64,000 nucleotides of DNA from assembly GCA_963811335.1 (NCBI GenBank), contig CAWERB010000027.1:1-64000 (forward strand), in the 5' to 3' direction. Below are positions 33,743-42,041 of this stretch, piece after piece. The notes under the pieces were generated by a model that was given only the letters and a program-made list of their open reading frames with translations, made no database searches and had not been told where the DNA came from. The position numbers and the translations under genes were made by a program. The number at the start of each line of letters is the position of its first letter. The stretch's first letter is position 1. This DNA comes from Trebonia sp963811335. GTDB taxonomy: Bacteria; Actinomycetota; Actinomycetes; Streptosporangiales; Streptosporangiaceae.

Positions 33743-34222
33743 CTACCTGCGCTCGGCGAAGAACCTCGTGAGGACAGCGAGGCAGTCGTCGGCGAGCACA
33801 CCGCCGATCACCTCGGGCACGGGGCCGAGCCGCTGATCGCGGACGACGTCCCACAGGGAGCCCACCGCGCCAGCCCTCGGGTCCGCCGCGCCGAACACCA
33901 GCCTGCTCAGGCGGGCGGTCGTCAGGCCCCCGGCGCACATCGTGCACGGCTCAAGCGTCACCACCAGCGTCAGGCCGTCGAGCCGCCATCCGTCAACCGC
34001 GCGCGCCGCCGCCCTGATCGCGACGAGTTCCGCGTGCGCTGTGGGATCACCGTCCACCTCGCGCCTGTTGCGCCCGCGCGCCACGATCGTTCCCGTGCCG
34101 TCGAGGACGACCGCGCCCACCGGCACGTCCCCGGCAGCGGCCGCGGCGTCTGCCTCGGCGAGCGCGGCCCGCATCGCGGGCTCGAACGTCGCCTGGTACC
34201 CGGTGACCGGTTCGCCCGCCAC
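33743..34222 (-). CDS. tadA: tRNA-specific adenosine deaminase
   Basis: 159-residue zinc cytidine-deaminase-fold enzyme that converts A34 of tRNA-Arg(ACG) to inosine. The catalytic HAE is in DPTAHAELVAIRAAA and the zinc cysteines in TLEPCTMCAGGLTTA. The C-terminal FGAADPRAGAVGSLWDVVRD is typical of TadA rather than cytosine deaminases. It follows the tRNA-deaminase-associated gene with a 15-bp gap on the same strand, the usual actinobacterial arrangement. Confidence 0.93.
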   Translation of the reverse strand: MAGEPVTGYQATFEPAMRAALAEADAAAAAGDVPVGAVVLDGTGTIVARGRNRREVDGDPTAHAELVAIRAAARAVDGWRLDGLTLVVTLEPCTMCAGGLTTARLSRLVFGAADPRAGAVGSLWDVVRDQRLGPVPEVIGGVLADDCLAVLTRFFAERR

Positions 34223-34237
34223 GGCGACATGGCCCGG

Positions 34238-34753
34238 TCAGGCGCCGAGCGCGATGTCGAGTGCGCGCTCCATCGCCGGCCCGAAACCGAGCCGGACCGC
34301 TATGGACTCCACCGCGTCCTCGACATGGTCCCAGGGATCGTCGTCCGAGTCGAAGTCCAGACGGCTGCAGATGGCCGCGAGGTCCATCTCGTCCAAGCCG
34401 AGGTCGGCGAAGATCGACAGGTCACCGACGGGTAGTACCTGGTCAAGGTCGTCCTCGTCAGGCACGGGAATTTCCAGGTAGTCGAGCACCTGCTCGGCCA
34501 GGGGATAGTCGAGTGCCGCGCCGATATCCGAAAGCAGTACGGAAATTTGGCTGCCAACTACCCGTATTGCCACGAAAAAGTAGTCATCAATCCCCGCGAG
34601 GCCTATCGTGCCGGCGATGCTGGGCTGCTGTCGCAGCACCCGGATGAACCCCTTCAGGTCATCGGTCACAGCCACCGGCAGAACATCGGCGTCCCACCCG
34701 TCGTCCTCACGGAAGACGACGATCGCAAAATCTGTCTCGCTTACCTCAGGCAT
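34238..34753 (-). CDS. tRNA adenosine deaminase-associated protein
   Basis: 171 residues from ATG 34753; the longer ORF (34942) runs through low-quality upstream sequence. It has acidic, mixed alpha/beta content: MPEVSETDFAIVVFREDDGW, LKGFIRVLRQQPSIAGTIGL, DLSIFADLGLDEMDLAAICS. Always encoded next to tadA in actinobacteria; the biochemical role is unknown. Start and spacing fit an operon with tadA. Confidence 0.85.
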   Translation of the reverse strand: MPEVSETDFAIVVFREDDGWDADVLPVAVTDDLKGFIRVLRQQPSIAGTIGLAGIDDYFFVAIRVVGSQISVLLSDIGAALDYPLAEQVLDYLEIPVPDEDDLDQVLPVGDLSIFADLGLDEMDLAAICSRLDFDSDDDPWDHVEDAVESIAVRLGFGPAMERALDIALGA

Positions 34754-35018
34754 CGCCACAGTATGAACATACCGCCGCCGGGGAGGCCGGCGTGGCTGCT
34801 TCTCCTGTGCGCGAGCCGACGGCATACTGCCTCGCAGGGTCTGCGCATTCTGCGACGCGCTCGTGCGTAACGCCCCCGCGTAGCGGGCATACTTGCGCCG
34901 GACGGGCATGGCCAGCGCCGTACCCGCTTGGGCGGGCAACACTCAACCAAGCCGGGTTTCGGTCTAAGATAAAGGGAACTGGCATGATGGAGCAGTCTGC
35001 GCTTCCAGGGAGGCGGCA

Positions 35019-35174
35019 GTGAAACTCGGAGATGTCCTGAAGTGGGCGCTCATCGCGTTCGTCGTATGGTGGATCATTCAAGAGCCAGCAAATGCCGCGC
35101 ACTTGGTACATAACATCGGATCGCTCCTCAGCAGCGCAGCGAACGGGCTTTCGCACTTCGTGTCTTCCATCTGA
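35019..35174 (+). CDS. Small single-pass membrane protein
   Basis: 51 residues from GTG 35019 with GGGAGG upstream. It reads MKLGDVLKWALIAFVVWWII, one membrane helix, followed by an amphipathic tail (HLVHNIGSLLSSAANGLSHF). The PH-domain membrane protein begins 8 bp after its stop, so the two are probably co-translated and may work together. Confidence 0.7.
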   Translation: MKLGDVLKWALIAFVVWWIIQEPANAAHLVHNIGSLLSSAANGLSHFVSSI

Positions 35175-35182
35175 GGTTAGCA

Positions 35183-35710
35183 ATGGGTCTTAGGGTCGTA
35201 CCGAACGAAACGGTCCCGGCCGCGGTCTACCGGGTTCTCTTGCCCCACGAGCGGCGGGTGATCACCGTTCGGTTCCACCCCGCGATCCTGATCAGGCCGG
35301 TGGCCGAGGCCCTCGGCGGGCTCGCACTCGCCGGCCTGATCTCCACCATCGTCCATCTCGAGAGCACGGTCCTGCTCGTCGTGTGGCTTTTGTGGCTCAT
35401 CCTGGTCATTAGGCTGCTTTTCAAGATCTACGAGTGGCTCGAGGATTACTTCGTGGTGACGTCCGCGCGACTGCTGCTCGCCACAGGCGTTTTCAAGAAG
35501 ACCGTGAACATGATGCCACTGTCCAAGGTCACGGATATGCGGTTCGAGCGGTCGCCAATCGGCCGGCTGCTCGGCTTCGGCACGTTCATCGTCGAGTCGG
35601 CCGGCCAGGAGCAGGCACTTCACACAATCGATCACCTGCCCTACCCCGAGCAGCTCTACATCGAGGTATGCGGGCTGATCTTCAAGGACCCAGGCGCTGG
35701 CGATGATTAG
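35183..35710 (+). CDS. PH-domain (bPH2/DUF304-like) membrane protein
   Basis: 175 residues with two adjacent membrane helices (ALGGLALAGLISTIVHL and TVLLVVWLLWLILVIRLLF) followed by a bacterial PH-like domain: EDYFVVTSARLLLATGVFKK, VNMMPLSKVTDMRFERSPIG, LLGFGTFIVESAGQEQALHT. This is the classical bPH2 layout with the R-L/I-G-R-LL-GFGTF pattern. Function unknown. Downstream of the 51-residue membrane protein. Confidence 0.85.
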   Translation: MGLRVVPNETVPAAVYRVLLPHERRVITVRFHPAILIRPVAEALGGLALAGLISTIVHLESTVLLVVWLLWLILVIRLLFKIYEWLEDYFVVTSARLLLATGVFKKTVNMMPLSKVTDMRFERSPIGRLLGFGTFIVESAGQEQALHTIDHLPYPEQLYIEVCGLIFKDPGAGDD

Positions 35711-35739
35711 CCACAAAGGCAGTAAAAGTTCGGCCGCAT

Positions 35740-35793
35740 TAATAACGGGCGTCAGTCGTTTGCCCTGGTCAGACGGCTGATGCCCGTTATTGC
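35740..35793. terminator. Bidirectional terminator hairpin
   Basis: AATAACGGGCGTCAG pairs with CTGATGCCCGTTATT (14 of 15, one G-U) around a 20-nt loop. It lies between the convergent PH-domain and ROK genes, with A/T-rich ends serving both strands. Confidence 0.7.
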
Positions 35794-35802
35794 GAGACGC
35801 GC

Positions 35803-36828
35803 TTAGCGGCTCTTCACCCATTCGGCCGCCGCGATAGCGGACCCGCGGGCGCCTGCCATGTCCAAGTCTGGCACGGTCATGATTTCCGCGACTTCCGCCT
35901 GCTCGACATAGAACATCGTATTCTCCTTGACCGTGGCGACAAACCAGTCACGGAAGTGCGGTGCTGCCTCAACCACCCCACCGCCCACAAAATACGTGTC
36001 CGGATCCGTGAACTTAGCCGCGATCGAGAAGACCCGCCCGATAGCCATGGCCTGCTGCCGGAAGATCTCAAGTGCCATCTCGTCGCCGCGCTCGGCGTAA
36101 CCGCGAACCAGCTTGGCGCCCTTGGCGATGTCGACCTGGGCGAGCTCGTGCCCGGGGAACCTGGTCAGCCAGTAGGGCAGCAGGTTCCTCGTGATCCCGG
36201 TCAGCGAGGCGATCGACTCCGCGTCGGCGTCCTGCCCGCAGTTGCAGGACGGGGCCGGCTGACCAGGCTCGAGCAGGCCGGTCATGGGGATCGGCATGTG
36301 ACCGAGTTCGCCGGCCATCCCAACCGCGCCCTTCACGATGTGCCCGTCCTGGATCACGCCGCCGCCGAAACCGGTGCCGACGATCGCGGAAACGGAACTG
36401 TGCGACTGGGCCTGGGCACCGTGCCGCATGTGGTGGGCGTACAGGGCGGCCGCGTTGCCGTCGTTGTTGTAGAGCACCGGGATGCCGAGCCGTTCCTCAA
36501 GGACGGCCCTGATGTTGAACCTGGACCAGTCGGGGTGGCCGAAGTTCGTCGCGCCGCCGGTGGCAAGGACGCCGTCCGCGCTGGCCGGGCCAGGCGTGTC
36601 AAGGCCGACCGCCCGCACCTTTTCCTTCGGCACCCCGGTCATCGCGAGCACCTTTTCGAAGGAGTCGGCGAGCGCCGTGATGGCCTTGTCCGGTCCCTCT
36701 CGTACCAGGCTGGGCAGCTCGGCCATCTCAGTGACAAGGAACCTGCCGTCGGAATCAAGCACGGTCCCGTTGTTCGCCGTGCCCCCATTGTCGATGCCAA
36801 CGGTGACCCAGGCACCCGATGCCAGCAT
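35803..36828 (-). CDS. ROK-family sugar kinase
   Basis: 341 residues. Phosphate-binding VTVGIDNGGTANNGTVLDSD, the catalytic Asp in VLYNNDGNAAALYAHH, and IVGTGFGGGVIQDGHIV then GELGHMPIPM (the E-x-G-H zinc-site His) mark a ROK kinase. The zinc-binding cysteine loop reads CNCGQDADAESIAS and lacks the third cysteine of the usual CxCGxxGCxE. No N-terminal DNA-binding domain, so it is a kinase (glucokinase-like or other hexose) rather than a ROK repressor. Substrate not determinable. Confidence 0.85.
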   Translation of the reverse strand: MLASGAWVTVGIDNGGTANNGTVLDSDGRFLVTEMAELPSLVREGPDKAITALADSFEKVLAMTGVPKEKVRAVGLDTPGPASADGVLATGGATNFGHPDWSRFNIRAVLEERLGIPVLYNNDGNAAALYAHHMRHGAQAQSHSSVSAIVGTGFGGGVIQDGHIVKGAVGMAGELGHMPIPMTGLLEPGQPAPSCNCGQDADAESIASLTGITRNLLPYWLTRFPGHELAQVDIAKGAKLVRGYAERGDEMALEIFRQQAMAIGRVFSIAAKFTDPDTYFVGGGVVEAAPHFRDWFVATVKENTMFYVEQAEVAEIMTVPDLDMAGARGSAIAAAEWVKSR

Positions 36829-36990
36829 GAACCCTCCTTAACCCTGGCGATGTCCACAAGACGGTACCGCAGTGTCACCCGTGGCGGGAGAAAGCGCTTA
36901 CCCTGCGGTTACGGGAACTGGCTGTGGACGACTCGGCTGTTCCTAGCGTCATCGGGCAGAGGCCCGCGCGCAATACCAAGCCAAGGCCAA

Positions 36991-37027
36991 CCTGGCCACC
37001 GGTCAGGGGTGGTGACCGGTGGCCAGG
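36991..37027. repeat. 15-bp perfect inverted repeat
   Basis: CCTGGCCACCGGTCA and its exact complement surround a 7-nt loop, in the 460-bp gap between the divergent ROK gene and tRNA-Ser(GCT). No T-run follows. No other feature was found in 36840-37292. Confidence 0.8.
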
Positions 37028-37292
37028 AGCTTACGAAGGCATTCCGCCTGCTGGTAAATAGCTTACGGTCATTTCCCTGGCGGGCCGATGGGGCGGACGC
37101 AAAATGCTTCGGGGCGCCCCCACTGCGCTGTCAGCGAACAGCGGGCCTCGCCGTACCCGGGTCTCCGCCCGGCAGGGCGTGGCCAGGCGCTAGCCGGCCA
37201 GGCGGCCAGCGCCATCCGCTTTGCCGAGTGCGGCTAGCTACCGGTACGCTGATCGACACCGCGCCCGTCCGGCTCGTCGGCAACGCGGTGAT

Positions 37293-37381
37293 GGAGGATT
37301 CGCCTAGTCCGGTCTATGGCGCCGCACTGCTAATGCGGTTTGGGAGTGATCCCATCCGGGGTTCAAATCCCCGATCCTCCG
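37293..37381 (+). tRNA. tRNA-Ser(GCT)
   Basis: Class II tRNA. The acceptor GGAGGAT pairs with ATCCTCC and the discriminator is G. Anticodon stem-loop CCGCA-CTGCTAA-TGCGG gives GCT. Variable arm TTTGGGAGTGATCCCATC; T-arm CGGGGTTCAAATCCCCG. Confidence 0.95.
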
Positions 37382-37406
37382 CCCTTCGGTTTCCCCTGCT
37401 CGGTGC

Positions 37407-37440
37407 GTCCGCGGAGCGCCTGCGCGCTCCGCGGACGTCT
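37407..37440 (+). terminator. Terminator after tRNA-Ser(GCT)
   Basis: GTCCGCGGAGCGC pairs perfectly (13 bp) with GCGCTCCGCGGAC around a 4-nt loop and is followed by GTCTTT. It also separates the tRNA from the convergent acyl-CoA synthetase. Confidence 0.85.
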
Positions 37441-37450
37441 TTGCTGACCG

Positions 37451-39103
37451 CTAGTGCGGGAGGGCACCTAGCTTCGTCACGTCGAGAGCGCCCGATGCGT
37501 ACCGCTCCCTGAGCGTGGTCTTCTTGAACTTGCCGACGGAAGTCTTGGGGACCTCGTCAACGAAGGCCCACCGCTCAGGAAGCTGCCAGCGAGGGACCCG
37601 TTCGCCCAGGTAGGCGCGCAGCTCGGCCGGGGTCACCGGGCCCGCGTCCGCGTGCAGCACCACGGCGGCGAGCGGGCGCTCGCCCCACTTGTCGTCGGGC
37701 ACGCCGATCACGGCCGCCTCGGCCACGGCCGGGTGCGCCATGATCAGGTTCTCCAGCTCCATCGAGGAGATCCACTCGCCGCCGGACTTGATCACGTCCT
37801 TGGCCCGGTCTGTGAGCCTGAGGAAGCCGGCCGGGTCGAGCGTGCCCACGTCGCCGGTGCGCAGCCAGCCGTCATGGAACTTCTCCGGTGCCGGGTCGTT
37901 GTAGTACGACCCGGTGATCCACGGGCCACGGCACTCAAGCTCGCCGACGGCCTTGCCGTCGGACGGCAGCACCTCGCCGTCGTCCCCGGTGAGCCGGCCT
38001 TCGACGCCGCAGATCAGCCGTCCCTGAGACGCCCGGTACGGCCAGACCGCCTCGCCGCTGACGCCGGCCGGCTCGCGGGCGATCGACCCGAGGGGGGACA
38101 GCTCCGTCATCCCCCAGGCGTGCGTCATGGTGAGGCCGAACTCGTCGGCATAGGCGCGCATCACCGACTCAGGCAGCGCCGAGCCGCCGCACACCAGGGT
38201 GCGCAGCGAGGAGATATCGCCGCCGGATGTGCGCAGGTAGGCGAGCACGGCCTGCCAGATGGTGGGCACCCCCGCGCCCACGGTCACCTTCTCGGCCTCG
38301 ACGAGCTTCACGATGGCCGCCGGGGTCATGAACCGGTCCGGCATCACCACGGCGGCGCCGGACATCATCGCCGCGTACGGCAGGCCCCAGGCGTTGGCGT
38401 GGAACTGCGGCACGATCGGCATGATCCGGTCGTGCTCGCCCACGCCGAGCCCGTTCATCGTGCAGGCCGCCATCGAGTGCAGGTAGCTGGACCGGTGGCT
38501 GTAGGCGACCCCCTTGGGCAGTCCGGTGGTCCCGCTGGTGTAGCACATGGCGGCGGCGGACCGCTCGTCAAGCTCAGGCCAGTCGAAGTCCGCCGACGCG
38601 GCGGCGAGCAGGTCCTCATACAAGTGAACGTCGCGCCCTGGCCCGGCGAGCGCGGCCAGCGCCGCCTCGTCGGCCGGCCCGGAGACGATCACGTGCCTGA
38701 TCGTCTCCGCCATCGGCAGCACCTGAGCGAACAACGGGACCAGCGAGGCGTCCACGACAACGGCGTGATCGCCAGCGTGCGTGGCGATATAGCCAACCTG
38801 GTCTGCCGCTAGCCGCAGGTTCAGCGTGTGCAGGACGGCGCCCATCGACGGTATCGCCAGGTAGGCCTCAAGGTGCTCGGCGTTATTCCACATGAACGTG
38901 CCCACCCGCTGGTCGCCGTCCACGCCGAGGGAGCGCAGCGCGTTCGCCAGCCGGGCCGTCCGCTCGCCGACGTCGGCGTAACTGCGCCGCCTGGGTGCCT
39001 CATCTCCGGCACAGGTGACAACCTCCTTGTCACCGAAAACCGTCGTGCCATAGCGCATGATCGTGGCGATCGTCAGTGGGAAGTCCATTATCGTGCTACG
39101 CAT
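37451..39103 (-). CDS. Long-chain acyl-CoA synthetase (AMP-forming)
   Basis: 550 residues (start ATG 39103; 39088 possible). ANL-superfamily signatures: P-loop CYTSGTTGLPKGVAYSHRSS, GMTELSP, YYNDPAPEKFHDGWLRTGDV with the hinge Asp, and the C-terminal catalytic lysine in VPKTSVGKFKKTTLRERYAS. The sequence resembles the fatty-acyl-CoA synthetases that activate medium- or long-chain acids for beta-oxidation or lipid synthesis, so it may feed the ETF/EtfD pathway at 6-8 kb (inference). Monocistronic by appearance. Confidence 0.88.
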   Translation of the reverse strand: MRSTIMDFPLTIATIMRYGTTVFGDKEVVTCAGDEAPRRRSYADVGERTARLANALRSLGVDGDQRVGTFMWNNAEHLEAYLAIPSMGAVLHTLNLRLAADQVGYIATHAGDHAVVVDASLVPLFAQVLPMAETIRHVIVSGPADEAALAALAGPGRDVHLYEDLLAAASADFDWPELDERSAAAMCYTSGTTGLPKGVAYSHRSSYLHSMAACTMNGLGVGEHDRIMPIVPQFHANAWGLPYAAMMSGAAVVMPDRFMTPAAIVKLVEAEKVTVGAGVPTIWQAVLAYLRTSGGDISSLRTLVCGGSALPESVMRAYADEFGLTMTHAWGMTELSPLGSIAREPAGVSGEAVWPYRASQGRLICGVEGRLTGDDGEVLPSDGKAVGELECRGPWITGSYYNDPAPEKFHDGWLRTGDVGTLDPAGFLRLTDRAKDVIKSGGEWISSMELENLIMAHPAVAEAAVIGVPDDKWGERPLAAVVLHADAGPVTPAELRAYLGERVPRWQLPERWAFVDEVPKTSVGKFKKTTLRERYASGALDVTKLGALPH

Positions 39104-39193
39104 CGGGCCCCCGCACCTCCTCTTTGAGCTCCCGGGGTGATCCCTGGGTATCAGGATCTCTTTTCGGTGATAGTGCCACGGACGTAGCGTGCA

Positions 39194-39742
39194 TTACACC
39201 CCTTGCCGGGACAGATCTAACAGCGACCCCCCGGGGCCAGGCTGGGCATCGGCGCCAAGCTCGGCGTCATTCCTCAGCTTGGCTACCGCCCGCGCCACGG
39301 TGGACTTGACCGTTCCCACGGAGACGCCGAGCGCGGCCGCCACCTCCGGCTCGGTCAGGTCGTCGTAAAACCTGAGCATTACGGCGGCGCGCATCTGACG
39401 CGGCAGCCGGTCGACTGCCCGCTGGACCACGTCGTGCAGGTCACTATCCCTGGTGGAGTCCTCGGCGGTGCCTGAGTCGGGGAGCTCGTCTGTGGGGTAC
39501 TCGTCGACCCGCCGTCTCCGCCATCCCGAGATGTGCGTGTTCGCCATCACCCGCCGGACGTAGGTGTCAAGCGCCGCCGGATCGTCGATACGGTCCCAGG
39601 ACTGGTACGCCTTCACCAGCGTGGCCTGGACCAGGTCCTCGGCGTCGGCGCGGTTTCCCGTCATCGACTGGGCGGCCCGCAGCAGCGCGTGGCTGCGGGA
39701 CCGGACGTACTCACCAAACGCCACACGGTCCCCTACGCTCAT
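39194..39742 (-). CDS. SigE-family ECF RNA polymerase sigma factor
   Basis: 182 residues from ATG 39742, with AGGGGA upstream; the ORF start at 39769 is weaker. Region 2 at about 15-85 (ALLRAAQSMTGNRADAEDLV then QATLVKAYQSWDRIDDPAAL, DTYVRRVMANTHISGWRRRR) and region 4 at about 115-165 (LPRQMRAAVMLRFYDDLTEP then EVAAALGVSVGTVKSTVARA). The WRRRR motif after region 2 is characteristic of the actinobacterial SigE/SigM-like group. No anti-sigma gene is adjacent; the next gene is divergent. Confidence 0.9.
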   Translation of the reverse strand: MSVGDRVAFGEYVRSRSHALLRAAQSMTGNRADAEDLVQATLVKAYQSWDRIDDPAALDTYVRRVMANTHISGWRRRRVDEYPTDELPDSGTAEDSTRDSDLHDVVQRAVDRLPRQMRAAVMLRFYDDLTEPEVAAALGVSVGTVKSTVARAVAKLRNDAELGADAQPGPGGSLLDLSRQGV

Positions 39743-40011
39743 GGGTCCCCTACGCTCCAGACCAGACACTACTCAGCGTGATTATTTGGCTACAGTACGC
39801 CTCTGAAAGTTACCGGCACCACTCGGTCCCCGTTAGACCCACCGGAATCAGGTCTACCTAAACTCCCGCAGAACTCGCGCACAGGCGGCATATACCGTCG
39901 ATATAGCGGACGGATATTGCGGAATCACTTGACGTGCATGCCCCTGTGTGAGCATCGTCGGACATGGCATGGCGATCGCCGCAATCCCATTCCAGGCAAG
40001 TGCGACGGAAG

Positions 40012-41016
40012 ATGGATGCACCCGCTAGTTACGATCACGTGACTCAACAGGGCGCGCCCGCCGGGCACGCCCGCCGGGCGCTGCTGCGTGCCTCGGTCTT
40101 TGAGACCCGCGACCGTGAGTTCTGGTCACACCGGCCCGCCGTCGCGAGGTCCGTGGCTACCGGGGTGATCGCGGAGGTACGGGAGGACGTCATCGTGCTC
40201 GACGGACCTGGCGGCACCGAGTTCTTCTCCGTCTCCCCCGGCACCGTTACCTGGCTGGGCTCTCGCACGTCCCCCTCCGCGCTGCGCTGCGGTGATCAGG
40301 TCATCATCAGGCACCGCTCGCCCGACGCCGCCACGTCGACGCGACGTCTCGCCGAGCGCATCTGGGCCCGCATCGGCCGCGTGGCCGGCACCATCGTCGC
40401 CGCACAGGGACGGGAGTTCCTGGTCGGCGCGGGGCTTGCGGACGGTTCGCCGCAGCACGTGGTTGTCGCTGCGGCAGCGGCACGCCAGGTGCAGGTGCGC
40501 TTCCCCAAGCTGGTACCCGGCTACCTGCTCGACGTCATCGGGACCCGGCATGGCGGGCAACTGCTCGCGGTGGTGCCAGCCACCGCGCAGCCGCCGTACC
40601 GGGCCGGCCATGCGCCGCCGCCGCCCATGGTCAACGGCAGGCTTCCCGCGTCCATCAGCGGAACAGCGGTCTGGCATGAGCCAGGGGACGAACCGCCTGG
40701 CCTGCTCGGGCTCGGCTACCCGGCGCTGGACCCGGAGCGCGGCGCGCAGCCTGCCGACGGCGGCACGGGGTGCGTTCGGCTGCCGTACCTGTCACTCGGC
40801 AGTACCGTGCGCGTACGCAACGAGTGCGCCGACCGTTCGGCCGTGCTGCCCGTCACCAGCGACGGCGCGCTGGCCCGGCAGTTCTGTGACCGGTGCGTTG
40901 AGTGCGGCACATCGCCGAAGGGACGGCTCGCCGACCTGACCATGGCGGCCTTTGTCGAACTCGGCGGCAACCTGGAAGACGGATGCTTTAACGCGACGAT
41001 GACCCTCGCCGGCTGA
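40012..41016 (+). CDS. Cys-rich protein of unknown function, paired with MauE-like gene
   Basis: About 334 residues from ATG 40012 (39964 possible). The first half is beta-rich, with SH3- or OB-like strands (ATGVIAEVREDVIVLDGPGG, CGDQVIIRHRSPD, GRVAGTIVAAQGREFLVGAG). The last 80 residues contain five cysteines (RVRNECADRS, FCDRCVECGTSPKGRLADLT, NLEDGCFNATMTLAG). The GRLADLTMAAFVELGG ending resembles RlpA/barwin double-psi beta-barrels (inference). No signal peptide is recognised, which is odd for a Cys-rich barrel. It is 26 bp before the MauE-like membrane protein, so a shared redox or envelope function is likely. Confidence 0.6.
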   Translation: MDAPASYDHVTQQGAPAGHARRALLRASVFETRDREFWSHRPAVARSVATGVIAEVREDVIVLDGPGGTEFFSVSPGTVTWLGSRTSPSALRCGDQVIIRHRSPDAATSTRRLAERIWARIGRVAGTIVAAQGREFLVGAGLADGSPQHVVVAAAAARQVQVRFPKLVPGYLLDVIGTRHGGQLLAVVPATAQPPYRAGHAPPPPMVNGRLPASISGTAVWHEPGDEPPGLLGLGYPALDPERGAQPADGGTGCVRLPYLSLGSTVRVRNECADRSAVLPVTSDGALARQFCDRCVECGTSPKGRLADLTMAAFVELGGNLEDGCFNATMTLAG

Positions 41017-41042
41017 CGGAGCCGCGCTGGTTCGGTACGGGA

Positions 41043-41927
41043 GTGCTTGTGAGTGCAGTCAGCATGCTCGACCTCGTGCGTGAGTTCCAGGTCCTGCTGC
41101 TCGCCGTCCTGCTCATCGGCGGCGGCGCGGCCAAGCTCTGGCCCGCGTCAGCCGCCAGCTCGCCCGGCCACGGCACCGGCCCGACCGCGATGTTCCCGGT
41201 TCGGCTGCGCCTTCCGGCCTTGGTCGCGCTGTGCGCCACCGAGGGCGCGCTCGGTGCCGGCCTGCTGCTCACCGCGGGTCGCGCCGGGGCAGGAACGGCC
41301 GCGCTCATCGTCCGCGGGGCCACCGTTGTGCTGCTCTGCACAGGGGTGGGCGCGCTGCATGAGCTGCGGGAACGTCGGCCCGACGCGGGCTGCGGCTGCT
41401 TTGGCGAGCTCAGCCATACGCCGGTGAGCTGGCGGGCGGTCACACGGGTAGTACTTCTCTGCGTCGCCGCGCTCGCCGCGATCGGCGCCCCGTCTTTGCG
41501 CATGCCGGGCTCGGCCGGGCAGGCGTGGCTGATGCTGGCGGTGGCCGCCGCGGAGCTTGCCCTGCTCGCCGCGCTTTCACCGGAAGTCGGCCAGCTCATG
41601 ATCCGGCTAAGCCATGCCGAGCCGTGCGAGCTGCGCGAGGTGCCCGTCGAGCGGACGCTATCCGCGCTGCGCTCAAGCGCGCCTTGGCGGCGTTACCGGC
41701 CGTTCCTCGTCGCCGCCGCCCCTGCCGATGTCTGGCGGGAAGGCTGCTGGCGCTTCGCGGTCTTCCCTGGCGTGCTGGCCAGCCGCCAGGTCGAGGTGGT
41801 ATTCGCGGTTTACCTCGCCGGCCGGCACGGCCCGGTGCGCGTCGGCGTGCTCGACAGCGGGGCCGACCTCGCCGGCCCGTGGTCCGGGCCGTCCGCAGAC
41901 CCGCTACAGCTCTCTACTCGCGTATAA
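41043..41927 (+). CDS. MauE/DoxX-like redox membrane protein
   Basis: 294 residues (GTG 41043, alternative GTG 41049). Four to five helices in the N-terminal 190 residues match the MauE fold, with the conserved CGCFG dithiol motif (PDAGCGCFGELSHTPVSWRA). MauE-like proteins pass electrons between thiols across the membrane and resemble DsbB/VKOR. The C-terminal 100 residues are soluble, without a known domain, and carry two further cysteines (HAEPCELREVPVE, REGCWRFAVFPG). Pairing with the preceding Cys-rich gene suggests it may control that protein's disulfides. Confidence 0.8.
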   Translation: MLVSAVSMLDLVREFQVLLLAVLLIGGGAAKLWPASAASSPGHGTGPTAMFPVRLRLPALVALCATEGALGAGLLLTAGRAGAGTAALIVRGATVVLLCTGVGALHELRERRPDAGCGCFGELSHTPVSWRAVTRVVLLCVAALAAIGAPSLRMPGSAGQAWLMLAVAAAELALLAALSPEVGQLMIRLSHAEPCELREVPVERTLSALRSSAPWRRYRPFLVAAAPADVWREGCWRFAVFPGVLASRQVEVVFAVYLAGRHGPVRVGVLDSGADLAGPWSGPSADPLQLSTRV

Positions 41928-42041
41928 GGAAAACGCAATACATAAGAATAGAATCAATAATCCGCATAACGAGGGCGGCCGCCTCCGCCGCCCATTTGTT
42001 CTCTTTGTCCCACCCGAACTTGGTAAGGGTCTCGCGGAGAG

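Noticed and set aside
35956..37512. 518-codon rightward ORF covering the ROK gene and tRNA-Ser(GCT)
   Set aside because: Antisense to the ROK kinase and runs through a tRNA gene; no coding signal of its own.
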